The position numbers and the translations under genes are program-made. The notes under the pieces are model-generated. The model ran no database searches. It had not been told where the DNA came from and saw nothing but the letters and a program-made list of their open reading frames with translations. DNA of 47,048 bases from an uncultured Bacilli bacterium (GTDB lineage Bacteria; Bacillota_I; Bacilli_A; RFN20; CAG-631). Of the stretch, positions 1-9,191 are shown in pieces. The stretch is from the NCBI GenBank assembly GCA_934201705.1, contig CAKPXF010000019.1, positions 1-47,048 on the forward strand, read 5' to 3'. How positions within the stretch are numbered: the first letter of the stretch is position 1; each line of letters begins with the position of its first letter.

Positions 1-341
1 CAATTAATACAGCAAGAGAAGCCTATGAAGCATTAACAGCAGATCAAAAAGTATATGTAAGTGAAGAAAAACTATCAACTTTAACAAAGGCTGAAAACAC
101 ATTAAAAGAACTAAAAGCTGCAAAAGAAAAAGAAGAAAATGATAAGAAAGCAGCTAATGAAGTTATAGCAAAGATAGATGCAATTGGAACTGTAACTCTT
201 GAAAGTGAAACAACAATTAATACAGCAAGAGAAGCCTATGAAGCATTAACAGCAGATCAAAAAGTATATGTAAGTGAAGAAAAACTATCAGCTTTAACGA
301 CAGCCGAAAACACATTAAAAGAACTAAAGGCTGCAAAGGAA
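1..341 (+). repeat. Tandem 213-bp coding repeat
   Basis: The sequence starting at base 1 recurs from base 214 with only a few substitutions over about 128 bp, giving a 213-bp (71-codon) period. The intervening part encodes a charged helical linker. The near-identity at DNA level suggests recent duplication, and the repeats probably continue upstream of the window. Confidence 0.85.
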
Positions 342-440
342 AATAAAAAAGGTTGTAAAGGTAATGTTGGTGGTAGTTTAGCATTAACTTCTCTATTGTT
401 TGTACTTTTATTATCTTTAAAAAAGAAAAAAACAATATAA
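3..440 (+). CDS. Surface protein, C-terminal part (5' end outside window)
   Basis: This is the 3' end of a larger gene, with the reading frame open from the window edge to a TAA. It encodes two copies of a 71-residue helical repeat (213 bp period at DNA level), rich in Ala, Glu and Lys, with the phrase AYEALTADQKVYV in each copy. This style of repeat resembles FIVAR-like spacers of Gram-positive surface proteins. It ends with KKGCKG, about 17 hydrophobic residues and KKKKTI, the same C-terminal signal as on two other proteins in this window. It is presumably an extracellular, membrane- or wall-attached protein. The enzymatic or adhesive part lies upstream and cannot be judged. An intrinsic terminator follows 20 bp after the stop. 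Confidence 0.85.
   Translation: MNTAREAYEALTADQKVYVSEEKLSTLTKAENTLKELKAAKEKEENDKKAANEVIAKIDAIGTVTLESETTINTAREAYEALTADQKVYVSEEKLSALTTAENTLKELKAAKENKKGCKGNVGGSLALTSLLFVLLLSLKKKKTI
345..437 (+). other. KGCKG-type C-terminal sorting signal, copy 1
   Basis: It encodes KKGCKGN, a hydrophobic segment and a KKKK tail at the extreme C-terminus. The tripartite layout matches protein-sorting signals, but the motif holds an invariant cysteine and no LPXTG. It resembles cysteine-containing CTERM signals such as MYXO-CTERM and Synergist-CTERM. The processing enzyme is not in this window. Confidence 0.6.
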
Positions 441-459
441 TAAAAATTTAATAATTACT

Positions 460-506
460 AAAAAACTCTAATAAATCGATGAAGATGATTTAAAAGAGTT
501 TTTTTT
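460..506 (+). terminator. Intrinsic terminator after the first surface gene
   Basis: A 10-bp stem (AAAAAACTCT with AGAGTTTTTT) closes a 25-nt loop and runs into a T-tract. It sits 20 bp after the stop codon. Confidence 0.75.
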
Positions 507-634
507 GCTATAATTTTAAAGAGATAAAAAACAAAGGATTATTTAAAAAGAATTAGAGTAAGGTTTATTTATAAAAATTAAAGAAGTACTCATTTACTTG
601 ATAAAACAACAAGTATTGCATATATTATTTATTG

Positions 635-674
635 AGAGAATTTTATATACGACCTAGTCGTGAATTCTCTTTTT
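635..674 (+). terminator. Hairpin with T-tract, terminator-like
   Basis: The outer arms AGAGAATT and AATTCTCT pair perfectly. An inner hairpin ACGAC-CTA-GTCGT forms the top, and TTTTT follows. No gene precedes it after the earlier terminator, so it may end an unannotated short transcript or be a remnant. Confidence 0.5.
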
Positions 675-777
675 AATTGTTTTATAACCATTTTCCTTTT
701 AGGACATTTTCTCTTAATATTACTTAAGACATTATCGCTTAATAATCATATACGCATTTTTTCAATTTCTTTCAGCC

Positions 778-806
778 TTGAACGTACTACCAATTTATGA
801 TACAAT
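778..806 (+). promoter_or_regulatory. Sigma-A-type promoter upstream of leader ORF
   Basis: TTGAAC and TACAAT are separated by exactly 17 bp. Transcription would start near 813 and run through the leader ORF and its terminator towards the giant gene. Confidence 0.7.
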
Positions 807-898
807 TATTACGTAGTTTGTAGAAGTTTTAAGAAAAAGGAAGTATGAATTAGTAACAAAATATAATATAAAACACTCACGACGGGAGGTGTCCGCCC

Positions 899-931
899 AT
901 GAAAAAATTAAAAATATTTAGCGCAATGTAA
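899..931 (+). CDS. Ten-codon leader peptide MKKLKIFSAM
   Basis: The ATG is preceded at 7 nt by GGGAGGTG, a near-perfect anti-16S match. The stop codon falls inside the ascending side of an intrinsic terminator: the codons for Ser-Ala-Met form the 5' arm. The Shine-Dalgarno is embedded in an unusually GC-rich hairpin (GGG/CCC and GG/CC pairs) for this genome. The position suggests a leader peptide whose translation controls read-through into the giant downstream gene. It could also be a fortuitous ORF in a small RNA. Confidence 0.5.
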   Translation: MKKLKIFSAM

Positions 932-956
932 TTAATTTTTCACTTGCGCTTTTTTA
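920..956 (+). terminator. Intrinsic terminator or attenuator before the giant gene
   Basis: AGCGCAA pairs with TTGCGCT, with TG/CA continuing past a bulged C, followed by TTTTTT. It lies between promoter and giant gene, so it must be read through or relieved, unless the giant gene has its own promoter. Confidence 0.75.
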
Positions 957-994
957 TTGCTTTAAAAATCTAATAAATGAGGAGATAAATTAGT

Positions 995-3900
995 ATGATT
1001 AACTTATTAAAGAAGAAGATAGTAATTATAGCATTATCCTGTATAGCTTTTCTATCTATTCTTGTAACAGCGATTGTAATAACAGCATCAAACAAGAAAA
1101 GTGTTGATGATGTTACTATAACATTTGTTACAAATGGTGGAGAGAATATTGCACCAATTACTTTAAAAACAGGGACAGAAATAACCTTGCCAGAAGCTAA
1201 AAAGGAAGGAAGAAATTTTAAAGATTGGTACTATGATGAAAATTTTAATAACATTTGTGCCAAAACAATAACAGCTAATAAGGATGAAACCTTATATGCT
1301 CGCTATGGAGCGACACTTTTGTTTGATAGTAAGGGTGGAAATGAAATTGAACCAAAGGATTATTATGAGGGTGATGCCATTGGAAAGTTACCATTAACAT
1401 ATAAGGATGGTTATTCATTTAATGGTTGGTATTATGATAATGAATATACTAAACGTGTTAATAAAAACGATGTTATAGAATATGAAACAATAATATATGC
1501 TGATTTTAAAACATCAGCTAATACCTTAAGAAAGGTTACAAGTGTTAAAAACATTTCACAATCACCAAGCATAAAAATAAATGCTGATAGCTTAATTTTA
1601 CATAATGAAAATATTAATGATTATGTTACATTTGCCTCTTCAAATGGTGAAGAAATAAAGATAACCTGTATACCTTTAAATGATAATATGTTTATCTTAA
1701 AGCCAATAAATAAGCTTGAAGAAGGTATGACATATTCAATTAAATCATTATCTAGCTTATTAAAGTTTATAAACATTGATGAAAATGATACAGAAAATGC
1801 GGATGAGGTATCTATAACTACATATAAGGAAGAAAAAGAAGTAATTGAAAAGAAATCATCAGTCCATATAACTTCAAGTGAAGTAGCAAGCTTTGAAGAA
1901 AATGTTTATACATATATGGATGTTGGACTTGAAAAAGAAGTAAATAGAATTATGATTAGAACAACTAAAAAAATAAGAGTTGGTTCTATTGTAACAATTG
2001 GTGATAACTTAAAGGAAAAAGATAGTGATTATATATGTAAAGTAATAGATTTAAGAAAAGAAAACAAGCAATATATTGTTGGAGATGAAATAAAAAAAGA
2101 TGAATTTTTAATACTTGATGTAGTGACTCCAAATGTTGACGATGTTTATTTAGAACTTGATATTTATGGAGAAAGACAAGCAACACTTGAAGGAATAATT
2201 GATATTGATAAGCAAACAATTATAGATAATGTTTTAGATAATGAAGGTATTGTCTTATTAAAGAATTCAATTAAAAATGCTTTAAACAATTCCCCTACTG
2301 TTTTAAGCTATGCGAGTAAGCTATCAACAGATGCGGAAAAGAAAGATTTTATGGTGGCTTTAGCTTCTTTTGATTTTAAAAAGCCAAAGGTAAAAATTAA
2401 TGTAAAAGGAACAGAACTTTCATTTGAAATTGAGCTATCTGGCGAAATACAAATTAAGAACTTTAAGGTAAGTGTAGCAGTTGTAATTTCAAATGAAACA
2501 TCGGTGGATTATCGTTATACGATATGTAAATCAAAGTTAGTAACGCTTAATCCATTATTATGGTTTTATACAGATGTTAAGGTGGATTTAGCTAATGATT
2601 TTTCAATCACATTGCAAGCAGCAGTAGAGTTTACCGATGCTAATGAGGATATAAAAGGAATTATTGATATTACTGATGAGGTTGAATATATAATTGATAT
2701 GAATAAGGATGGCCAAAACAAATTTGCTGAAGCCATCACTGGTAGTCCACTTTGGGATGATGATGAACTTGAATATGTTGATATTTTTAGTATTCCTCTT
2801 GGTCAAATTCCTCTACCAGTTCCAATTGTCTCATTACAGCTTGACTTCAATGTTGTTGGATCTTTAGGAGCAAAAGCTGGATTATATATTGAATTTTCAC
2901 ATCATTATGTTGAAAGTACAACTCTTACAAATGGAGCATGTGAAAAAGGCGAAAATGGTAAACCTGTTATGTATGACTCATTTAGATTTACAAGAGAGAC
3001 TACAAAAAATGAAATAAATATAGATATTACCTTAAAAGGCCAAGTGGGATTTAGGTGCGGGCTTGAAGCTAAATTATCTCTTTCAGTTGCTCGTTTAAAT
3101 AATGTAGCAGCGGCTTATGTTTCATTCCGCTTTGGACCATATATTGAACTTACTGGTTTAGTTGATTTTAACTATTCATATGATGCAGTAAATAAGGTAT
3201 CAGAAACACATCTATATGGTGGAATGTATTTGGAGGTTGGTATATTTGTAAACGCTAAAATAGGAGCAAAATTCTTAGTATATGATGTTAATACCGATAT
3301 ATTTGATAAAAAGATAAGCTTATACGGAGTAGGTGATAGATTAATTCCTTTAGGATTTACAGAAAAAATAAATTCACCTGAAAATCCAGTAGTAGTAACA
3401 TCACGCTACGGTGGTGTAAGAATGAATTCAGTACAGATGACTTATCTTGATATAGTAACAGGTGAAAAGGTTATTGATAATGCTTTAATAAATAAATATG
3501 GAGCACAGCTTAGTTATACGCTTGAATTCTATGATGCGCCAGACTATCAAACTAAGGATTATGAAAAATATATAATATTAAAGGGAACTTCAACAATTAT
3601 AAGTAAAAATTATCCATATAAATCGTTAAAGTTTGCCGTTAAAGCTAAGCTTGAACCAAAGCATGGAGTTTATGCTAGTAATATTGAAAGAATATTCTAT
3701 GTTGAATATAGAAATCCTGCTGGTAGAGATTATGCAATACAAAATAGTGAATTTAGAAATGAATATTATGCTGGTGGCGGTGCTACTTATCGTTCTGTTT
3801 TAGCTTTCCTTTCATTTAAAGAAGGCGAGCAGGTAGTTCCACCTGAATATAATTTAAATAATTTACCAGTCAGACAAGGATATTATCTTGAACTTGATGA

Positions 3901-6900
3901 TTTGTGGGAAAAGTATTATCCATTCTTAAATAATAAGGTTGATGAAGAATTTGATGGAACATTCCCAATAGTTACCTATGAAAATGCTAATATGCTATTT
4001 AATGGATATTTAAAAACGAATACTTGCTATTATCGTTTGAAATGGAAAAGACAAACATATAGTGCTAGCTTTTATTATCCAACATATGCAAACTCATCAA
4101 CAATTATTAGTAATAATCATTTACTTTCAGCTAATATGGTATATGTTCCTTCTCTTAGAGCATTTATAGTATTAACAGATAAAATAAGTGCTCCAGATAT
4201 TTATGGAAAGAAATTTGATTCATTTACAAGCAGTAGTGGCTTATCATTTAAATATGATTATTATAAGGTAGATCCAACAAATGCTGATTTTGAAGGCCTT
4301 AATATAGCTGAAGGATTTTATCCAATAATTAGAGTAGATACTAGCTCTAATTTATATCTTGATAACTTTAAGATGATAGCTAATGGTGCAGAGTTTTATG
4401 CAACATACACAGATAGTAATGTAATTACTGAAACATATGTATTAGAAGGTGAAGCTACAAAGCGTATTAAGGTTGAATATAAGCCGTTTGATTACGCTAA
4501 TAAAGTAATTCGCCCATCAATTCCTGAAGGCTTAAAAATAGGCACTGAATTTGAAGAAAATGGTAAAACATATGTTATAAAGGGATATCGTGATTTAAAT
4601 CCTGAGGATGAAGCAAATAGTCGTTATTATGATGAAGCTTTACTTCCTAATGTAACTAAAAATAGAATATACTACGTATTATATGAAAGAGAAGGCTTAG
4701 CATCATTACCAGTTTATTATGTAAACATTATGGCTAATAATAAGCTAATTGGTGATTATGGAGTGAAAGAAGGAGAAGAAATAAATCTTACTCTTATTAA
4801 GATAAACTTTTATGATAAGTATATTGTAAGTCAGCTTACTAATTATTCAACATCAATGATTGATGATGTAATTAGCTCATATTCAGTTAAGTGGAATGAT
4901 ACAAATGTTCCTCAATATATGCCATCATATGATATTTTTGTAAATGTTGATGTAGCTTATTCTTATAAGGAATTACAAGCTGAATTTATAATTAAGGATC
5001 CTCTTCAAAGCTTTAAGAAAGGGACAATTTATCAAACAAGAGATGATGGAAGTAGAGTTGTAACTATTTTAGGAAAAACTTGGACATCAGCTAGTAATGA
5101 TGAAGATTCATTCTATAGCCTTCCTAAACTTAATGACTATTTTGACAATAAGGATAAAAAATATTATGCCTTTTATGGTTGGAAGAATCAAAATGATGAT
5201 AAAATTCCTTATGGTGTTCGCATAGCATTTACTAAAAATGAAACATATACTCCTATATTTATAGAAAAGGATGTTATACCAACGATTTCTTTTATAAACT
5301 ACAATGATTATGGCTATGAATATTATTATAAAACAATTGAAGGGGATTTCTTTGGTAAAACACTGCAAGAAATAATTAATAATGAAAAGATTAATAATCC
5401 AACACGTAGTGATATAAATAGCTTATATGATTACAAGTTTATAGGTTGGGGTGTAGATGCCAAATCTTATATAATAGGCTCAGAAAAGGATTTAAATGGT
5501 AATATAAAAATAGATTTAATATTTAAAGCAATATATGAGGAAACAGATAAATTACACACAATCACATTTGATGCATTAGATGGCAAATTTACAAATGGTG
5601 AAAGTACTTATACTGTAACTGGTAAATATAAGACAGATGTTTCATATGTAAAGCCTGAAAACTATACAAACGAAAAAGGAACATTTACATTTATTTGCTG
5701 GACAACAATACCTTATTCATTAGATGACAAAGCTGATTTAGTAATATCAAATGAAGATGTAACATATTATGCATACTATTCATTATCACCAGCTACTATT
5801 TCATTAACATTCAAAGGAAAAGTAAAAACAGAAGCTAGTGATGGAACAGGAAATGTTTATTTTGATAATGACAAATCAAAAACTGAATTAGTAGTAACAG
5901 GATTATATGGTAGCAGCTATTATCTTACAGCTAATAATTTTAAGGTTGATAGTATATCAAAAACATTTTTACCTGCTTATTTAAAATGGACAGTTGATGG
6001 AATTGAGTATATAAGTGAATTTTATAACGATAACTATATGGCTAATATTCCATTTGACAATAATGCTATTGTTGAAATTTGCTTTGAAGAGCCAATAGAA
6101 AGAATCGTTAATATTGCCTTTGTAAGTGATGGAGATTGCTACAATATGGATGGTAGTAAAATAGATAATGTTACTTGTAAGGGTTATATGAGTGGCTTTA
6201 GGCATGTTATTAACTATTATGAACCATATGGTAGTAAAATTAATGTGCCTTATGTTGATTATTATAGTGAAGATCATTATAGATTTGACCATTTTGAAGG
6301 TAAATTAAATGGGAAAACATTAACAGTAAAGCCGGGTGAAGAAGTTAAGTTTATAGATGATATTGTTTATTATGGAGTATATGTTCTTGATACTAATGTT
6401 AAAGTAAATCTTACATTCCGTGCTGATACATATTCAGCTAATAGTAAAAACTTTGATGATGACCTTGTAGGTTTAATGGTATTTAAAGATGGAAGTGTCG
6501 AAATTAAAAATTCTGGAATGTATGGAGAAACTATAAGCTTTAATGAAATTCCTTCTTGTGATGGTATGAAATTTGTTGGTTGGACAAGTGATGGAGTAAA
6601 TACTATAACACATAGTGAACTTCAAAAAATGACCTATGATAATAATAAAAAGTATTATGCAGTTTATGAAGCTAATGCTAATAAATACAAAATAAAGCTT
6701 GAAGCTAAAAATGGTAAGTTTATAGATGGAAGTGTTACAAAGGAAATTAATGATATACCTTATGGAAGGCTTACTAGAAATATATTAAAGCCAACTCCTA
6801 ATGATAATGGACTTATCTTTAGCCATTATGAGGATGGCTTAGGAAATCCTATAACATTTATTAGTAAGGAAGAAACCCTTTATGCTTGCTATGGTAAAGC

Positions 6901-8122
6901 TATTAAAACATTTGAGGAATTAAAGCAAATAAATTTATCATTAAAGGAAAATTATGTTTTAACAAATAATATTGTAGTTGGTGGACACATATATGGTGAT
7001 GATGAAGAATTAGCAAGCTGGACATCAATAGGTGAAGGCTCAAGCATGGGCTATTTTGGAACATTCAATGGTAATGGCTATAAAATTAGTATTTCAGCAA
7101 AAAGTGGGACTAAAGAAAACTTTGGACTATTTTCAAAAATAAGTGGCACATTATATAATCTTTCATTTGTTGGCAATTATTCAATAAGTGATACAACTGA
7201 TGCTTTAAGCTTAGGTGCTTTAGCAAAGGAAGTAACAAAGACTGGTAAAATAATTGATTGTCAAAGCTTTGTAAGATTAGATGTTAATATTGAAGCTTTA
7301 AATAAAATTGCAGTATCAGGTGCTATTGGTATTAATAATGGTTATGTAGATGGGCTAATGGCTTCAATGGGTGGAATTATAAATATTGATAGTAGTGAGG
7401 CATTTACTATTGGTGGAGTTGTTGCTGTTAATAATGGAACAATGAAAAATGTTAATCAAAGTGGAATGGGTGGATCGTTATATGTTTCACTTGCAAGAAG
7501 CTTATCTTGTAATATTGGTTCATTTGTTGGCCATAATACTGGTAGTATTGAAAATAGCTTTTCTGAAAGAGCAGTAATGATTAATTTATCACAAGGAGAT
7601 AATACTTATCTTAAGGATTCAGCTCTTCTTGGTGGCTTTGCCGGAAAGAATGATGGAAGTATTAAAAATGCGACATCGCTTTATGGAAAGCTTGAATATA
7701 GTGTTAGTAATCTTACTCTTTTCAAGAAAAGTGGCTTACATATTGATTATGATCCATATAGTGAAACACCATGTTATATAATCTCTGAGATAGGGAAAGA
7801 TAATCAAGGTATTGTATATAAACCAATATATGTTATTTATTTAGCTAATGATGCTACAATGAAAGGCTCTAGTGAATATGAAGAGTATACTAAAGAAGTA
7901 TTTGCTACTAAACATCCAAGCGAAGCTAAAAAGATTGACTCTTTAAGAAATTCTATTTTATATGATGGATTTGTCCCTTCAAGTAATGGCGAAACAATTA
8001 ATTGTACAATTGTTGAAGATGTAGGTACTGGAAATGGCGTTGAACTTGTTTCAAGCTGTAACTTTGATGGCTTAAAGTGGAATTATTTAGAAAGATTACA
8101 TCAAAAGGTTTATAGCGCTTAA
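995..8122 (+). CDS. Giant InlB-repeat and GLUG-motif surface protein
   Basis: A 2375-residue exported protein. Residues 1-35 hold a Lys-rich start and one hydrophobic segment, either an uncleaved anchor or a signal peptide. Residues about 40-170 contain two InlB B-repeat (Listeria-Bacteroides repeat) domains with the usual GYSFNGWYYDNEYT-style phrase, and further diverged copies recur through residues about 1380-1960. The central part (about 170-1300) is beta-rich and unassigned. Residues about 1970-2230 carry GLUG-like repeats (FNGNGY...NFGLF). There is no LPXTG and no KGCKG tail, so attachment, if any, would be through the N-terminus. ATG is supported by ATGAGGAG 10 nt upstream. It is probably an adhesin or structural surface protein, with no catalytic motif seen. 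The terminator after it belongs to a repeated family. Confidence 0.8.
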   Translation: MINLLKKKIVIIALSCIAFLSILVTAIVITASNKKSVDDVTITFVTNGGENIAPITLKTGTEITLPEAKKEGRNFKDWYYDENFNNICAKTITANKDETLYARYGATLLFDSKGGNEIEPKDYYEGDAIGKLPLTYKDGYSFNGWYYDNEYTKRVNKNDVIEYETIIYADFKTSANTLRKVTSVKNISQSPSIKINADSLILHNENINDYVTFASSNGEEIKITCIPLNDNMFILKPINKLEEGMTYSIKSLSSLLKFINIDENDTENADEVSITTYKEEKEVIEKKSSVHITSSEVASFEENVYTYMDVGLEKEVNRIMIRTTKKIRVGSIVTIGDNLKEKDSDYICKVIDLRKENKQYIVGDEIKKDEFLILDVVTPNVDDVYLELDIYGERQATLEGIIDIDKQTIIDNVLDNEGIVLLKNSIKNALNNSPTVLSYASKLSTDAEKKDFMVALASFDFKKPKVKINVKGTELSFEIELSGEIQIKNFKVSVAVVISNETSVDYRYTICKSKLVTLNPLLWFYTDVKVDLANDFSITLQAAVEFTDANEDIKGIIDITDEVEYIIDMNKDGQNKFAEAITGSPLWDDDELEYVDIFSIPLGQIPLPVPIVSLQLDFNVVGSLGAKAGLYIEFSHHYVESTTLTNGACEKGENGKPVMYDSFRFTRETTKNEINIDITLKGQVGFRCGLEAKLSLSVARLNNVAAAYVSFRFGPYIELTGLVDFNYSYDAVNKVSETHLYGGMYLEVGIFVNAKIGAKFLVYDVNTDIFDKKISLYGVGDRLIPLGFTEKINSPENPVVVTSRYGGVRMNSVQMTYLDIVTGEKVIDNALINKYGAQLSYTLEFYDAPDYQTKDYEKYIILKGTSTIISKNYPYKSLKFAVKAKLEPKHGVYASNIERIFYVEYRNPAGRDYAIQNSEFRNEYYAGGGATYRSVLAFLSFKEGEQVVPPEYNLNNLPVRQGYYLELDDLWEKYYPFLNNKVDEEFDGTFPIVTYENANMLFNGYLKTNTCYYRLKWKRQTYSASFYYPTYANSSTIISNNHLLSANMVYVPSLRAFIVLTDKISAPDIYGKKFDSFTSSSGLSFKYDYYKVDPTNADFEGLNIAEGFYPIIRVDTSSNLYLDNFKMIANGAEFYATYTDSNVITETYVLEGEATKRIKVEYKPFDYANKVIRPSIPEGLKIGTEFEENGKTYVIKGYRDLNPEDEANSRYYDEALLPNVTKNRIYYVLYEREGLASLPVYYVNIMANNKLIGDYGVKEGEEINLTLIKINFYDKYIVSQLTNYSTSMIDDVISSYSVKWNDTNVPQYMPSYDIFVNVDVAYSYKELQAEFIIKDPLQSFKKGTIYQTRDDGSRVVTILGKTWTSASNDEDSFYSLPKLNDYFDNKDKKYYAFYGWKNQNDDKIPYGVRIAFTKNETYTPIFIEKDVIPTISFINYNDYGYEYYYKTIEGDFFGKTLQEIINNEKINNPTRSDINSLYDYKFIGWGVDAKSYIIGSEKDLNGNIKIDLIFKAIYEETDKLHTITFDALDGKFTNGESTYTVTGKYKTDVSYVKPENYTNEKGTFTFICWTTIPYSLDDKADLVISNEDVTYYAYYSLSPATISLTFKGKVKTEASDGTGNVYFDNDKSKTELVVTGLYGSSYYLTANNFKVDSISKTFLPAYLKWTVDGIEYISEFYNDNYMANIPFDNNAIVEICFEEPIERIVNIAFVSDGDCYNMDGSKIDNVTCKGYMSGFRHVINYYEPYGSKINVPYVDYYSEDHYRFDHFEGKLNGKTLTVKPGEEVKFIDDIVYYGVYVLDTNVKVNLTFRADTYSANSKNFDDDLVGLMVFKDGSVEIKNSGMYGETISFNEIPSCDGMKFVGWTSDGVNTITHSELQKMTYDNNKKYYAVYEANANKYKIKLEAKNGKFIDGSVTKEINDIPYGRLTRNILKPTPNDNGLIFSHYEDGLGNPITFISKEETLYACYGKAIKTFEELKQINLSLKENYVLTNNIVVGGHIYGDDEELASWTSIGEGSSMGYFGTFNGNGYKISISAKSGTKENFGLFSKISGTLYNLSFVGNYSISDTTDALSLGALAKEVTKTGKIIDCQSFVRLDVNIEALNKIAVSGAIGINNGYVDGLMASMGGIINIDSSEAFTIGGVVAVNNGTMKNVNQSGMGGSLYVSLARSLSCNIGSFVGHNTGSIENSFSERAVMINLSQGDNTYLKDSALLGGFAGKNDGSIKNATSLYGKLEYSVSNLTLFKKSGLHIDYDPYSETPCYIISEIGKDNQGIVYKPIYVIYLANDATMKGSSEYEEYTKEVFATKHPSEAKKIDSLRNSILYDGFVPSSNGETINCTIVEDVGTGNGVELVSSCNFDGLKWNYLERLHQKVYSA

Positions 8123-8137
8123 TAAATAATTTACTAG

Positions 8138-8197
8138 CTAAATAATAAAAAAATGTATAAACTTTAGTTTTAATATACTAAGGAATATACATTTTTT
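8138..8197. terminator. Bidirectional terminator, repeat copy 1
   Basis: The arms AAAAAATGTATA and TATACATTTTTT pair over 12 bp and extend inward through CTTTAG/CTAAGG. It serves the convergent giant gene and AraC gene. A near-identical copy, including the flanking CTAAATAATAAAA, lies at 17641-17694. Confidence 0.75.
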
Positions 8198-8202
8198 GCT
8201 TT

Positions 8203-9045
8203 TTAAGCATTTTCATAGCTATTTTTTATATATTTGATATATTCAGATGGAGTTTTTTTTGTGTGTAATTTAAATTTTTTAGAAAAATAAAATGCATCAG
8301 AAAATCCACACATCAAAGAAATTTGCTTAATACTTTTTAAACCCTTTGACATTAAATCTTCAGCTGCGTTTATACGTAATTTATTAATATATTTTGAAAA
8401 AGAAACATCATATTTTTTTTCAAAGATACTAGAAAGATAATTTGGGCTGTATCCTAGCTCATGAGCTAGACTATTAAGATTTGTTTTAGGATTATTATAT
8501 GTTTCATCAATTCTTTTTTTTAATAACAAGGCTATATCATCATTTTCATTATATTTTTCATAATCATAAGTAGTATTTTTTTGCAATATAGCAAAAGTAT
8601 ATTGCAAAACGGATGTTGTTAATAATTCAAGATTACTTAAAATAGAATCACTTAATGATTTCATCCAAAATTCTTTTAAAAAAGGGTCAACATTTCTTTG
8701 AACTAAGGACATTTTACTAAAGCCAGTTTTACTAATTAGATCCAAAGTTGAATCACTTATAAAGCTTATATAAGCATATTCAATATTTTTATTATTATCT
8801 TTAGATTCAAAGTAAAAGCTTGTTGAAGGATAGGCTAAAACAACATCATTTTCATCAACTGGATAGCTTTTATAATGTGTATGGAAAAAGCCACTATTTT
8901 TACAAATAACAAATAAAATATATGTAGAAGCCATTCTAAATTCTTTATTTAAAAAGTTGTCCTTTTCGTAGACAAAATTTATAATTCCCATTTTTTCATT
9001 TCTTTTTACTTGTGGAATAAATTTACAAATATTATTTTTAATCAT
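8203..9045 (-). CDS. AraC-family transcriptional regulator
   Basis: A cytoplasmic DNA-binding regulator of 280 residues. The N-terminal half is the ligand-sensing region typical of the family, with a beta-rich segment around residues 40-110 (AYPSTSFYFES). Two helix-turn-helix units occupy residues about 185-280 (SLAHELGYSPNYLSSIF and IKQISLMCGFSDAFYFSKKF). The ATG at 9045 is preferred over upstream TTG/GTG codons because GGTGAT sits 4 nt before it, the same Shine-Dalgarno as several neighbours. It is divergent from the oxidoreductase operon at 9192, so control of that operon is likely, with a sugar ligand as inference. Confidence 0.88.
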   Translation of the reverse strand: MIKNNICKFIPQVKRNEKMGIINFVYEKDNFLNKEFRMASTYILFVICKNSGFFHTHYKSYPVDENDVVLAYPSTSFYFESKDNNKNIEYAYISFISDSTLDLISKTGFSKMSLVQRNVDPFLKEFWMKSLSDSILSNLELLTTSVLQYTFAILQKNTTYDYEKYNENDDIALLLKKRIDETYNNPKTNLNSLAHELGYSPNYLSSIFEKKYDVSFSKYINKLRINAAEDLMSKGLKSIKQISLMCGFSDAFYFSKKFKLHTKKTPSEYIKYIKNSYENA

Positions 9046-9132
9046 TCTAATCACCAATTATATAATAGCATCTATAATTCAAAGATAAAAGCAAAATCGT
9101 AGAAATTTCCATTTTTTAACTAGATAATTCTA

Positions 9133-9161
9133 TTGCTAGCCTCCAAAAATGTCGATATAAT
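9133..9161 (+). promoter_or_regulatory. Promoter of the oxidoreductase/surface-protein operon
   Basis: TTGCTA and a consensus TATAAT are separated by 17 bp, 30 bp before the ATG. It lies in the divergent intergenic region shared with the AraC gene. Confidence 0.65.
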
Positions 9162-9191
9162 TAAATTAAATTATGTGTGGGTGATTAAATA

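Larger units (their letters stand above)
441..994. other. 554-bp intergenic region with two hairpins, promoter and leader ORF
   Basis: No long gene lies here. From left to right it holds the terminator of the upstream gene, an AT-rich stretch, a hairpin with T-tract (635-674), an imperfect direct repeat (703-721 and 729-747), a good sigma-A-type promoter (778-806), a 10-codon leader ORF with a perfect Shine-Dalgarno, and an intrinsic terminator just before the giant gene. The content is regulatory or a small-RNA locus rather than empty spacer. Confidence 0.7.

Noticed and set aside
5108..6292. Minus-strand ORFs inside the giant surface gene
   Set aside because: They are Ile/Phe-rich antisense readings of AT-rich coding DNA, without Shine-Dalgarno sites.
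9046..9057. Longer start (TTG/GTG) for the first AraC regulator
   Set aside because: The GGTGAT Shine-Dalgarno overlaps these codons and is placed correctly for the ATG at 9045.
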